Assembly (NCBI GenBank): GCA_029859455.1
Contig: JAOUDE010000208.1
Coordinates: 1-5,116 of the forward strand
From: Ignavibacteria bacterium
Lineage (GTDB): Bacteria > Bacteroidota > Ignavibacteria > UBA10030 > UBA6906
DNA: 5,116 nt
Direction of reading: 5' to 3'
The position numbers and the translations under genes are program-made. Below, in pieces: positions 1-5,116 of the stretch. Every line of letters begins with the position of its first letter. Position 1 is the first letter of the stretch. The notes beneath the pieces are model-generated. The model was given only the letters and a program-made list of their open reading frames with translations, was not told the DNA's origin and did no database searches.

Positions 1-12
1 ATCCAGGCACCG

Positions 13-957
13 ATGAAGAAGATCGTCTGCTACTGCCTTCAGTTCTGGAAGGAAGAGTTCCATGCCGGCCTCTACCTGACTCTCGGAGTGTTCCTTGCGC
101 TGGCTATCTGGGCCAACTACGAGTTCGGGATCAAAAAGATCCTGATTGATTCCCGGAACAAGGAACTGACTCAGATTCCCGCTTATCTTCTCTTCTACGG
201 TTTCCCCTATCTGTTTGCCCTCTTCGCATGGGCCTACTGTACGAGTAACTGGAGCAGGCTCCGGCAGACCGGCTTCTGGGGTTACCTGCTCTTTGCCCTG
301 CTTCTCCTGAGTGTGAAGAGCTGGTTCTACTATCACCAACCCCTCGCCATATTGCTCTTCCTCCAGCCCGCCTGGATCTGGGGAACAGAGCTGTTGTGGA
401 ACATGAAGTCGTCTCTCTTCTACCTGGTACCGTTGCTGGGTTTCTGGTGGATCGTGGACCGTAAGACGATGCCCAGCTTCTACGGGCTTACAAAGAAGAA
501 CTTTGAAGCCACACCATACTTCATCATTCTGCTGGCTGTTGCTCCATTGATTGTCATTGCATCGCTCCAGCCCGACTTCATGCGTTCGTATCCTCAATAC
601 GTCCCGGGGAGTATGGAAGAGGCGCTGGGATGGTCCCCGTGGGTGAGTACCGGACTCCTCCAGTTGTTTTATGGACTCGACTTTACTTTTGTGGAGCTTT
701 TTTTCAGGGGATTCGTGGTCATCGGAATGGCGAGGTGGCTGGGTCCCGGGGCGATTCTTCCAATGGTGGCAGTATATTGTTTCCTCCATTTCGGAAAGCC
801 GGCCGGAGAAGCGATTGCATCGGTCTTCGGCGGTTACCTGTTGGGCATTTTCGTCTTCTACAGCAGATCGATCCTCGGAGGAGTTATCCTCCACTGGGGA
901 GTCGCCTGGTTGATGGAGTGTTCGGCGTATGCCCAGATCCTATTTTCCTCCGACTGA
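13..957 (+). CDS. CPBP-family (CAAX-protease-like) intramembrane metalloprotease
   Basis: This 314-residue protein is very hydrophobic, with about eight likely membrane segments. The C-terminal third carries the CPBP/Abi signature in order: VELFFRG (residues 227-233, the EExxxR motif), FLHFGKP (257-263) followed by Glu266, and HWGVAW (294-299). These Glu and His residues form the metal-dependent active site inside the membrane in the family, which includes the Rce1-type CAAX proteases. Two positions differ from the textbook pattern: the first Glu of EExxxR is Val227, and the Asn of HxxxN is Ala298. From memory, single-Glu motifs with HFGKP and a downstream Glu mark a bacterial subgroup, so this need not mean loss of activity. 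The substrate is unknown. The frame has no stop between base 1 and the ATG and no clear ribosome binding site is visible, so the true start could lie upstream of the window. The family call is firm; the start is uncertain. Confidence 0.85.
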   Translation: MKKIVCYCLQFWKEEFHAGLYLTLGVFLALAIWANYEFGIKKILIDSRNKELTQIPAYLLFYGFPYLFALFAWAYCTSNWSRLRQTGFWGYLLFALLLLSVKSWFYYHQPLAILLFLQPAWIWGTELLWNMKSSLFYLVPLLGFWWIVDRKTMPSFYGLTKKNFEATPYFIILLAVAPLIVIASLQPDFMRSYPQYVPGSMEEALGWSPWVSTGLLQLFYGLDFTFVELFFRGFVVIGMARWLGPGAILPMVAVYCFLHFGKPAGEAIASVFGGYLLGIFVFYSRSILGGVILHWGVAWLMECSAYAQILFSSD

Positions 958-974
958 ATCCGCGCCGGCCCTGC

Positions 975-988
975 AAAGGGATCCCTTT
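975..988. repeat. 14-bp perfect palindrome
   Basis: AAAGGGATCCCTTT reads the same on both strands and begins 18 bases after the protease stop codon. It has no loop and no T-run after it, so it does not look like an intrinsic terminator. It could be a protein-binding site or chance. Confidence 0.35.
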
Positions 989-1046
989 CATATTCAGGCC
1001 ACACACACTCACTGCGTTCTTTCCCGCATACCCTCTCCTGTACATT

Positions 1047-1156
1047 ATCATAACTCGCAGAACCGGTTATCGATTTTCGCAACCGCCCGGTTCTCCCGGG
1101 AAGGTACCGGAAGTCCTTTTTTCCCTTCCAGGCAGTTTCGTATACAAATAATCATA
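1047..1156 (+). promoter_or_regulatory. Pair of ATCATA sites upstream of P1 (candidate activator sites)
   Basis: ATCATA occurs at 1047-1052 and 1151-1156, which is 186 and 82 bp before the start of the P1 promoter. The first copy sits beside an inverted repeat (ATAAC 1050-1054, GTTAT 1066-1070). The second lies in another short inverted repeat (ATCAT 1151-1155, ATGAT 1168-1172). Sigma-54 activators usually bind 80-200 bp upstream of the promoter, so the position is right. Binding by the activator in this window is inferred from position and recurrence only. Confidence 0.4.
1087..1122 (+). terminator. Possible weak terminator-like hairpin
   Basis: CCGGT (1087-1091) can pair with ACCGG (1106-1110), and six T follow at 1117-1122. 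The stem is short, the loop is long and six bases separate the stem from the T-run, so termination would be poor at best. It lies 130 bases after the protease gene. Confidence 0.15.
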
Positions 1157-1232
1157 GGAGTGAGCGGATGATCGGCAGAGCTTCTCTTGCACTTTTCTTT
1201 CTCCGTCCCCCATTTCGGTGGGATCGCAAGAG

Positions 1233-1248
1233 TGGCATTGAATCTGCA
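1233..1248 (+). promoter_or_regulatory. Sigma-54 (-24/-12) promoter P1
   Basis: TGGCATTGAATCTGCA fits the sigma-54 consensus TGGCAC-N5-TTGCA with two mismatches. The invariant GG (1234-1235) and GC (1246-1247) have the required 10-base gap. Transcription would start near 1259, leaving a leader of about 23 bases before the ATG at 1282 with a GGAGG inside it. It would serve the barrel gene and, through it, the sigma-54 activator gene. A second copy differing at one base lies at 4887-4902, which strongly raises confidence in both. Confidence 0.75.
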
Positions 1249-1272
1249 TACGGACAGGTCATCAATTGAAAT

Positions 1273-1277
1273 GGAGG
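1273..1277 (+). promoter_or_regulatory. Ribosome binding site for the ATG at 1282
   Basis: GGAGG ends four bases before the ATG at 1282 and lies about 14 bases after the start predicted for P1. It is the best ribosome binding site in front of the barrel frame and the main argument for starting at 1282 rather than at 1603. Confidence 0.55.
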
Positions 1278-1281
1278 AATC

Positions 1282-2409
1282 ATGGCAAACGGAGCCACTT
1301 CCAAACTGTTCAGCAATTCCCGTTTTCGTTGTTTCCCTCCTTTACCTGATTGTAAGCCGGCTTGCAGTATCTTTTCACTGGTCGGAACGACTATTCTCGT
1401 AACCAGTTTCGGCATATCGTTGACTCTTGCGGGAGGAGATTCTATCTTACAGTTCAGTTTCAACCCGATCGGCAGGCGCCTATCAGTACGATCCCGTGGG
1501 CAGCATTCTCTCTGCTCGTTCCCGATGACATGGTCCCACCTTCTGCTCGCCCGGATTCCGGCCTGCCACAAAGTTCGCACAACGCTTGAAACGGAATATG
1601 CTTTGGTACAACGCCTGGTGCGGGGGTTTGCCATTGTTCTCCTGGCTGCCGTGATCTTCCCTGTCACTGCACTCTGTCAGAATCCGTTAACTCTGGCCGA
1701 CAAGCTCGTTCCTATTCCACAGCTTCCGTTTCAGAACAATACGACGTTCGGTGTCGGTCCCAACGATACGTTTGTGAATTCTCTGAATATTCAGCCCGTG
1801 TATCCTGTCCGTCTCGGAGCATTCAATCTGATCAACCGGGCGATTCTCCCGGTTCTGTATCGGGGGGAGATGGTTCCTGGTGAGGGCGGACTCTTCGGAC
1901 TCGGGGACTTGAGCTACACCGCTTTTTTTACACCCTCCGGAGCGAGCGGCATCATCTGGGGGATCGGACCCTCAGTTCTGATTCCGACAGCGACAGACCA
2001 TCAGTTTGGGACGGGCAAGTGGTCAGGAGGTGGTGGTATTGTTCTGTTCTTCAAGGAAGGGCGATGGCTGGTAGGAGGCCTGGCTCAGAATGTCTGGTCC
2101 TTCGCAGGTGAAACCGGCCGCCCTGATGTCAGCAGGTTCCTCGGTCAGTACTTCATCAACTTCGGTCTGGACCAGTTCTGGTATCTGACTTCCGAACCGA
2201 CGATCAAGGCAAACTGGAAGGCTCCGGACGACCGGCGCTGGATTATTCCGGTCGGCGGAGGATTCGGACGAGTATTCCCCTCTCGTTCGCATCCTGCTCA
2301 CCTTATCGTACAGGGATTCTATAATGTCAAAAGGCCTCCCGGCGGAGGTGACTGGACACTGCGTATCGAATTGAAACTCTTCTTTGTCCCCGCAATCCGG
2401 GACTCGTGA
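1282..2409 (+). CDS. Outer-membrane beta-barrel protein of the 'neuromedin U'/transporter-like family, with an unusual N-terminal extension
   Basis: The open frame is 375 codons. Residues 108 to the end (from 1603) are a complete secreted barrel: a basic start (QRLVR), a hydrophobic core (about 114-130), a likely cleavage after VTA or ALC, then a mature part rich in family landmarks: PFQNN, GVGPND, LNIQPVYPV, INRAILPVLY, GLGDLSYTAFFTP, GIGPSVLIPTATD, GTGKW and the RPDVS region. I recognise this as the bacterial outer-membrane family often mislabelled 'neuromedin U' or 'transporter'; members are predicted small barrels and the cargo is generally unknown. From the TTG at 1603 the protein is 268 residues, a normal family length. 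I list the ATG at 1282 because it has GGAGG and a promoter at the right distance. However, residues 1-107 are Cys-rich, unlike the rest, and would put the signal peptide in mid-protein, so the working start may be near 1603 or 1618. The activator gene follows after 31 bases, so the two probably form an operon. Confidence 0.75.
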   Translation: MANGATSKLFSNSRFRCFPPLPDCKPACSIFSLVGTTILVTSFGISLTLAGGDSILQFSFNPIGRRLSVRSRGQHSLCSFPMTWSHLLLARIPACHKVRTTLETEYALVQRLVRGFAIVLLAAVIFPVTALCQNPLTLADKLVPIPQLPFQNNTTFGVGPNDTFVNSLNIQPVYPVRLGAFNLINRAILPVLYRGEMVPGEGGLFGLGDLSYTAFFTPSGASGIIWGIGPSVLIPTATDHQFGTGKWSGGGGIVLFFKEGRWLVGGLAQNVWSFAGETGRPDVSRFLGQYFINFGLDQFWYLTSEPTIKANWKAPDDRRWIIPVGGGFGRVFPSRSHPAHLIVQGFYNVKRPPGGGDWTLRIELKLFFVPAIRDS

Positions 2410-2431
2410 AGGTGGACTGCATCATCAGAGT

Positions 2432-2436
2432 GAGGG
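2432..2436 (+). promoter_or_regulatory. Ribosome binding site for the activator gene
   Basis: GAGGG lies four bases before the ATG at 2441. It favours that ATG over the in-frame TTG at 2384, which overlaps the end of the barrel gene and has no such site. Confidence 0.5.
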
Positions 2437-2440
2437 ACTC

Positions 2441-4621
2441 ATGATTAACATTAACTGGCGAAAGCAGCCGGGACCGGGTTGGTCCCGGTTTCAGCGGCGG
2501 TTTCTGGAGCCGACATCGGCTCGCCTCGATCCTGAGGAACGCCTCAGAGCGAGCATGCTCACAGCATTTGTGCTCCTGGTACTCCTGATGTTCAGCCTCA
2601 TGGCGATGAACGAGCATGCCCCGATGTTCCGGCGATGGATGGTTGGCATCGGTGCCGTCGTTCTGGCGTCTGTCTACACCCTCCGATGGACGAAATGGCA
2701 TACCCTGATCGGCCCGGTTCTTGTCGGTACCGTTATGACGATCCCCTTGATGAATGTTCTGATCGGTGGACTTGACCCGAATGATTCGCTGAAGTGGCTC
2801 GCCATCCCGATGTTGACCGGCGGCCTCTGGCTGACCGTGCGCGGCACGACGATGTTCTTTGTTTCGTTGCTGGTTGTTCTGCTTCTAATGCCGCTTCTGA
2901 ATGCCGGTCCTGCGTTCATGATAGGAGAATTTCTGCGCGGGAACTTTCCCTCCCTTGCCCTTCCGGAATGGCGTGAGGTCTCGATTCCTCACCTTGCTCA
3001 GGTTTTTATTTTCGCGGCGCTTGTTTCATTCCTGATTCTGACCGGGGTCATGTTCCAGACGAGGGCCCGGCTCTTGATTCGGGATCAAAAGGTGCTGTTG
3101 GAAGAGGAGGTTGCTGTTCGCAAAGATGCACAGGCAGAACTCGTAAAGCACAGGAACCACCTGGAAGAGCTTGTTGCCGAGAAAACAGCACAGTTGCAAG
3201 AACACCAGCGGATCATCGAAGGAATTATGAATCATTCCCCGGCGGTGATTTATGTAAAGGATGAAGCGGGTCGGTACATGATGGTGAACAAGCAGTTCAG
3301 GGAGATGTTCGGCCTCTCCGCGGAGGATATCCTGGGCAGGACCGATCACGACATTTTTCGGAAGAAGGAAGCGGACGAATACAGGAAGAACGATCTGGAA
3401 GTGCTTGAAGCCGGTACTCCGATCGAATCTGAGGAGATAGCGATCGTTAAGGGGGCGGAGCATCAGTATATTTCGCAGAAGTTTCCGATGAAGATCAGCG
3501 ACTCCGAAGTCCTGGTGGCCGGCATCTCCACCGATATCACGATGCGGAAGGTAGCAGAGGAAAACCTAAGAGTAGCTCTCGAAGAGATCAGCGCTTTGAA
3601 AGAGCGGCTACAGGATGAATTGACTCAGCTTCATCAGGAGATCGACCACCGGCCGGGTGCTTACGAGATCGTCGGAGAGAGCAAGGCGATTCGCTCCGTG
3701 TTCGCGCTTATCGACCGTGCAACAAAAGCGGATACAACAGTACTGATCCATGGGGAGACAGGGACCGGAAAGGAATTGATCGCCCGGGCGATCCACAAGA
3801 ACAGCCCGCGCGCCTCGAAGCCTTTTATCACCGTAGACTGTACTTCTCTGCCGGAAACGCTTGTGGAGAGCGAGCTCTTTGGCCATGAGAAGGGTGCCTT
3901 TACAGGTGCAGCGGCGCGCAAGCTCGGAAAATTCGAGGCGGCAGACGGCGGGACGATTTTCCTTGATGAGATCGGCGAGATGCGGTTCGATATGCAGGCA
4001 AGACTGCTGCGCGTGCTGAATGACAAGACCATTACGAGAGTGGGCGCGACATCGGAAACGAAAATCGATGTGCAGGTGATTGCTGCAACCAACCGGAAAC
4101 TGGATGATGAAGTGAGCGAGGGGAGGTTCCGCAATGACCTCTTCTTCCGTCTGAATGTCCTCACGATCGAAAGCCCTCCGCTCCGCCAGCGGAAGGAGGA
4201 TATCGAGGCGCTGGTATGGCACTTCATCGGAAAGTACCGGGGGAAATTCGGCAATGGCAAAATCGGGATATCACAGGCCGCTCTCGACGACCTCAAACAG
4301 TACCACTGGCCCGGGAACATACGTCAGCTCGAACATACGATAGAGGTGGCCCTGCAGGCGACACAGGGCGACCAGCTGAACCTTGCGCAATGGCGGCAGG
4401 GGCTGGACTCGGGATCCAATAACCAGTCGACAGACGCGAATGACGGCCTCTTCATCCTGAGGCCTCTCAGGGACGCCACGAACGAATTCCGGAAAACGTT
4501 TCTGAAGAAGCACAAGGATGAATGGTCTGGCTCCGGGCGCACACAGAAAGAACTGGCAGACAGACTCGGAGTGAGGGATACACACCTCAGCAAACTCCTT
4601 CACGACTACGGGATAGCGTAA
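2441..4621 (+). CDS. Membrane-anchored PAS-containing sigma-54-dependent transcriptional activator
   Basis: This 726-residue protein is a one-component regulator. About six membrane segments come first (roughly 40-56, 66-81, 89-110, 117-133, 136-153, 183-205), then a coiled coil (207-256), a PAS domain (257-371), a second coiled coil (372-401), a sigma-54 AAA+ domain (409-641) and a C-terminal Fis-type HTH (674-723). The AAA+ core looks fully functional: Walker A GETGTGKE (438-445), the sigma-54-contacting loop GAFTGA (485-490), Walker B GGTIFLDE (503-510), AATN (548-551), the arginine-finger region FRNDLFFRLN (563-572) and GNIRQLE (625-631). No receiver or histidine kinase domain is present, so the signal probably passes from the membrane or PAS domain straight to the ATPase. 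Most activators of this class are soluble, so the membrane tether is uncommon. Likely co-transcribed with the barrel gene from P1, which would make it self-activating. The gene ends nine bases before a strong terminator. Confidence 0.93.
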   Translation: MININWRKQPGPGWSRFQRRFLEPTSARLDPEERLRASMLTAFVLLVLLMFSLMAMNEHAPMFRRWMVGIGAVVLASVYTLRWTKWHTLIGPVLVGTVMTIPLMNVLIGGLDPNDSLKWLAIPMLTGGLWLTVRGTTMFFVSLLVVLLLMPLLNAGPAFMIGEFLRGNFPSLALPEWREVSIPHLAQVFIFAALVSFLILTGVMFQTRARLLIRDQKVLLEEEVAVRKDAQAELVKHRNHLEELVAEKTAQLQEHQRIIEGIMNHSPAVIYVKDEAGRYMMVNKQFREMFGLSAEDILGRTDHDIFRKKEADEYRKNDLEVLEAGTPIESEEIAIVKGAEHQYISQKFPMKISDSEVLVAGISTDITMRKVAEENLRVALEEISALKERLQDELTQLHQEIDHRPGAYEIVGESKAIRSVFALIDRATKADTTVLIHGETGTGKELIARAIHKNSPRASKPFITVDCTSLPETLVESELFGHEKGAFTGAAARKLGKFEAADGGTIFLDEIGEMRFDMQARLLRVLNDKTITRVGATSETKIDVQVIAATNRKLDDEVSEGRFRNDLFFRLNVLTIESPPLRQRKEDIEALVWHFIGKYRGKFGNGKIGISQAALDDLKQYHWPGNIRQLEHTIEVALQATQGDQLNLAQWRQGLDSGSNNQSTDANDGLFILRPLRDATNEFRKTFLKKHKDEWSGSGRTQKELADRLGVRDTHLSKLLHDYGIA

Positions 4622-4629
4622 GCGGACAG

Positions 4630-4666
4630 GGACCCGTTAATCTGAAAAAAGACGGGTCCTTTTTTT
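4630..4666 (+). terminator. Rho-independent terminator
   Basis: GGACCCGT (4630-4637) pairs perfectly with ACGGGTCC (4652-4659) in an 8-bp GC-rich stem with a 14-base loop, followed directly by seven T (4660-4666). It begins just after the activator stop codon and closes that transcription unit, so the downstream gene needs its own promoter. Confidence 0.92.
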
Positions 4667-4700
4667 GTTCACGATCAACCTAATCGCTACAGATTCCTCT

Positions 4701-4734
4701 GAAAAATCATAAGATCAGCCGGCAGAGATTTTTC
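4701..4734. repeat. Inverted repeat GAAAAATC / GATTTTTC
   Basis: GAAAAATC (4701-4708) and GATTTTTC (4727-4734) are perfect 8-bp inverted arms with an 18-base spacer. The left arm overlaps the upstream ATCATA site of P2. It may be a two-fold protein-binding site; the A/T-rich stem and long spacer make a transcript hairpin less likely. Confidence 0.45.
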
Positions 4735-4808
4735 CCCAACAGTAGGCCGATTCCTCATTTTTCCTCTCCTCCGTCTTTCCTCCCGGTTTCCTCTTATCCC
4801 AAATCATA
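4706..4808 (+). promoter_or_regulatory. Pair of ATCATA sites upstream of P2 (candidate activator sites)
   Basis: ATCATA lies at 4706-4711 and 4803-4808, 181 and 84 bp before P2. Both copies sit in the longer direct repeat AAATCATAAG (4704-4713 and 4801-4810), and each has TTCCTCT a short way upstream. The nearer one also forms an inverted repeat, CTTAT (4793-4797) with ATAAG (4806-4810). The spacing closely matches the pair before P1. Confidence 0.45.
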
Positions 4809-4844
4809 AGTGACGGCGAAGGAGCGAGCGACGTCCGGGCCTGA

Positions 4845-4857
4845 TAACTTGTTGTTT
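4845..4857. promoter_or_regulatory. IHF-like binding site between upstream sites and P2
   Basis: TAACTTGTTGTTT matches the reverse-strand form of the IHF consensus, YAANNNNTTGATW, at eight of nine fixed positions. It is centred about 50 bp before the -12 element, between the nearer ATCATA site and the promoter. IHF often bends DNA at this place at sigma-54 promoters. I found no equally good match before P1. Confidence 0.3.
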
Positions 4858-4886
4858 GAATTGGAATTAGCGCGATCCATGGTGTC

Positions 4887-4902
4887 TGGCATTGAATATG
4901 CA
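4887..4902 (+). promoter_or_regulatory. Sigma-54 (-24/-12) promoter P2
   Basis: TGGCATTGAATATGCA has GG at 4888-4889 and GC at 4900-4901 with the required 10-base gap, and differs from P1 only at one spacer-side base. The predicted start is near 4913, followed by GGGAG (4920-4924) and the ATG at 4929. It lies beyond a strong terminator, so it is the obvious promoter for the small HTH gene. Confidence 0.78.
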
Positions 4903-4928
4903 CTCGAATAGGAAAAAACGGGAGCGTA

Positions 4929-5116
4929 ATGAGTGCAAACCTGGAACGACGGGGAAGCGATCGGCCACCGGACCTCTTTCGCCCGAGACCGCTGAAGGAC
5001 GCTGTTCACGAATTCAAGGTTGAGTTCATCCTTGGCGTTCTGAAGACGACAGGTGGCGTGCAGAAAGCAGCGGCCGAGATACTCGAAATTCAGCCAACGT
5101 ACCTCAGCGACCACCG
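4929..5116 (+). CDS. Small Fis-type helix-turn-helix protein (partial, runs off the window end)
   Basis: The first 62 codons are visible. Residues 1-17 are polar and unremarkable. From residue 18 the sequence becomes a Fis-type HTH: RPLKDAVHEF (20-29 with Arg18 before it), a helix through VLKTTGG (37-43), then QKAAAEILEI (45-54) and QPTYLSDH (55-62), the pattern seen at the C-termini of NtrC-type activators. The neighbouring activator has the matching block RPLRDATNEF (674-683 there). Here the HTH stands alone near the N-terminus, with no room for an AAA+ domain before it. GGGAG four bases before the ATG and promoter P2 about 30 bases upstream support the start. It could be a small nucleoid or accessory regulator binding the same sites as the activator, or the first domain of a longer protein; the window edge hides which. 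Confidence 0.7.
   Translation, partial: MSANLERRGSDRPPDLFRPRPLKDAVHEFKVEFILGVLKTTGGVQKAAAEILEIQPTYLSDH

Larger units (their letters stand above)
958..1281. other. Intergenic control region upstream of the barrel gene
   Basis: I see no convincing gene in these 324 bases. They hold a 14-bp perfect palindrome (975-988), two ATCATA hexamers (1047-1052 and 1151-1156), a weak hairpin before six T (1087-1122), and a sigma-54 promoter (1233-1248) followed by a ribosome binding site. A 33-codon frame at 1168-1269 has an AGGAG seven bases before its ATG, but it runs across the promoter, so it was not called. No strong terminator for the protease gene is visible. Confidence 0.6.
4667..4928. other. Control region between the activator and the small HTH gene
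   Basis: No gene is supported here. Together with the terminator it makes a gap of 307 bases. Its parts are an 8-bp inverted repeat (4701-4734), a strongly pyrimidine-rich stretch on the + strand (about 4751-4800), two ATCATA sites, an IHF-like site and sigma-54 promoter P2. Small frames on the minus strand have no coding character. Confidence 0.65.

Noticed and set aside
1168..1269. A 33-codon open frame with AGGAG seven bases before its ATG
   Set aside because: It overlaps the P1 promoter, starts before the predicted transcript start, and its translation has no recognisable character. A leader peptide on a longer transcript remains possible but unsupported.
1152..1667. A 171-codon open frame on the minus strand
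   Set aside because: Its product is strongly basic and of odd composition with no family match. It runs antisense across P1 and into the barrel's signal peptide, so it is probably a chance frame.
2335..2348. CCTCC / GGAGG hairpin near the end of the barrel gene
   Set aside because: It lies within conserved coding sequence and has no T-run. The second arm resembles a ribosome binding site but no start codon follows at a useful distance.
2384..2440. Earlier TTG start for the activator, adding 19 residues
   Set aside because: It overlaps the barrel gene, lacks a ribosome binding site and adds only polar, unconserved-looking residues. The ATG at 2441 has GAGGG just upstream.
3608..4320. Long minus-strand open frames opposite the AAA+ domain
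   Set aside because: They mirror a highly conserved coding region on the + strand and encode low-complexity, non-domain proteins.
1..5116. CRISPR arrays, tRNA or rRNA genes, insertion sequences and attachment sites
   Set aside because: I saw no regularly spaced repeats, tRNA-like cloverleaf, rRNA sequence, transposase or flanking terminal repeats.

Overview
The window reads as a bacterial chromosome segment of moderate GC content, by eye in the mid-50s percent. The organism is very probably Gram-negative, because the second gene is an outer-membrane barrel with an export signal. It uses sigma-54: it encodes an activator with an intact GAFTGA loop and carries two close matches to the -24/-12 promoter. 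I cannot assign a phylum from sequence alone. All genes are on the + strand.

Layout. (1) 13-957: a CPBP-family (CAAX-protease-like) intramembrane protease, possibly continuing upstream of the window. (2) 958-1281: an intergenic region with a sigma-54 promoter, P1 (1233-1248), two upstream ATCATA sites and a 14-bp perfect palindrome. (3) 1282-2409: an open frame whose last 268 residues are a signal peptide plus a small outer-membrane barrel of the family often labelled 'neuromedin U' or 'transporter'; its first 107 codons match nothing I recognise. (4) 2441-4621: a membrane-anchored sigma-54 activator with about six membrane segments, coiled coil, PAS domain, coiled coil, AAA+ domain and Fis-type helix-turn-helix (HTH). 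(5) 4630-4666: a strong intrinsic terminator. (6) 4667-4928: a second control region with sigma-54 promoter P2 (4887-4902), two more ATCATA sites and an IHF-like site. (7) 4929 to the window end: the start of a small protein with a Fis-type HTH related to the activator's C-terminus, cut by the edge.

How it may fit together (inference). P1 and P2 are identical at 15 of 16 positions, while the DNA around them is not duplicated. P1 would drive the barrel and the activator as an operon, so the activator would amplify its own expression. P2 would drive the stand-alone HTH protein. The hexamer ATCATA occurs four times on the + strand of the window, about 82-84 and 181-186 bp before each promoter, which suggests shared activator sites. 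The result would be a compact envelope-sensing circuit in which a membrane-bound one-component activator controls a barrel, itself and a small Fis-like protein, with an intramembrane protease gene next door. The window alone does not show what is sensed or what the small protein does.
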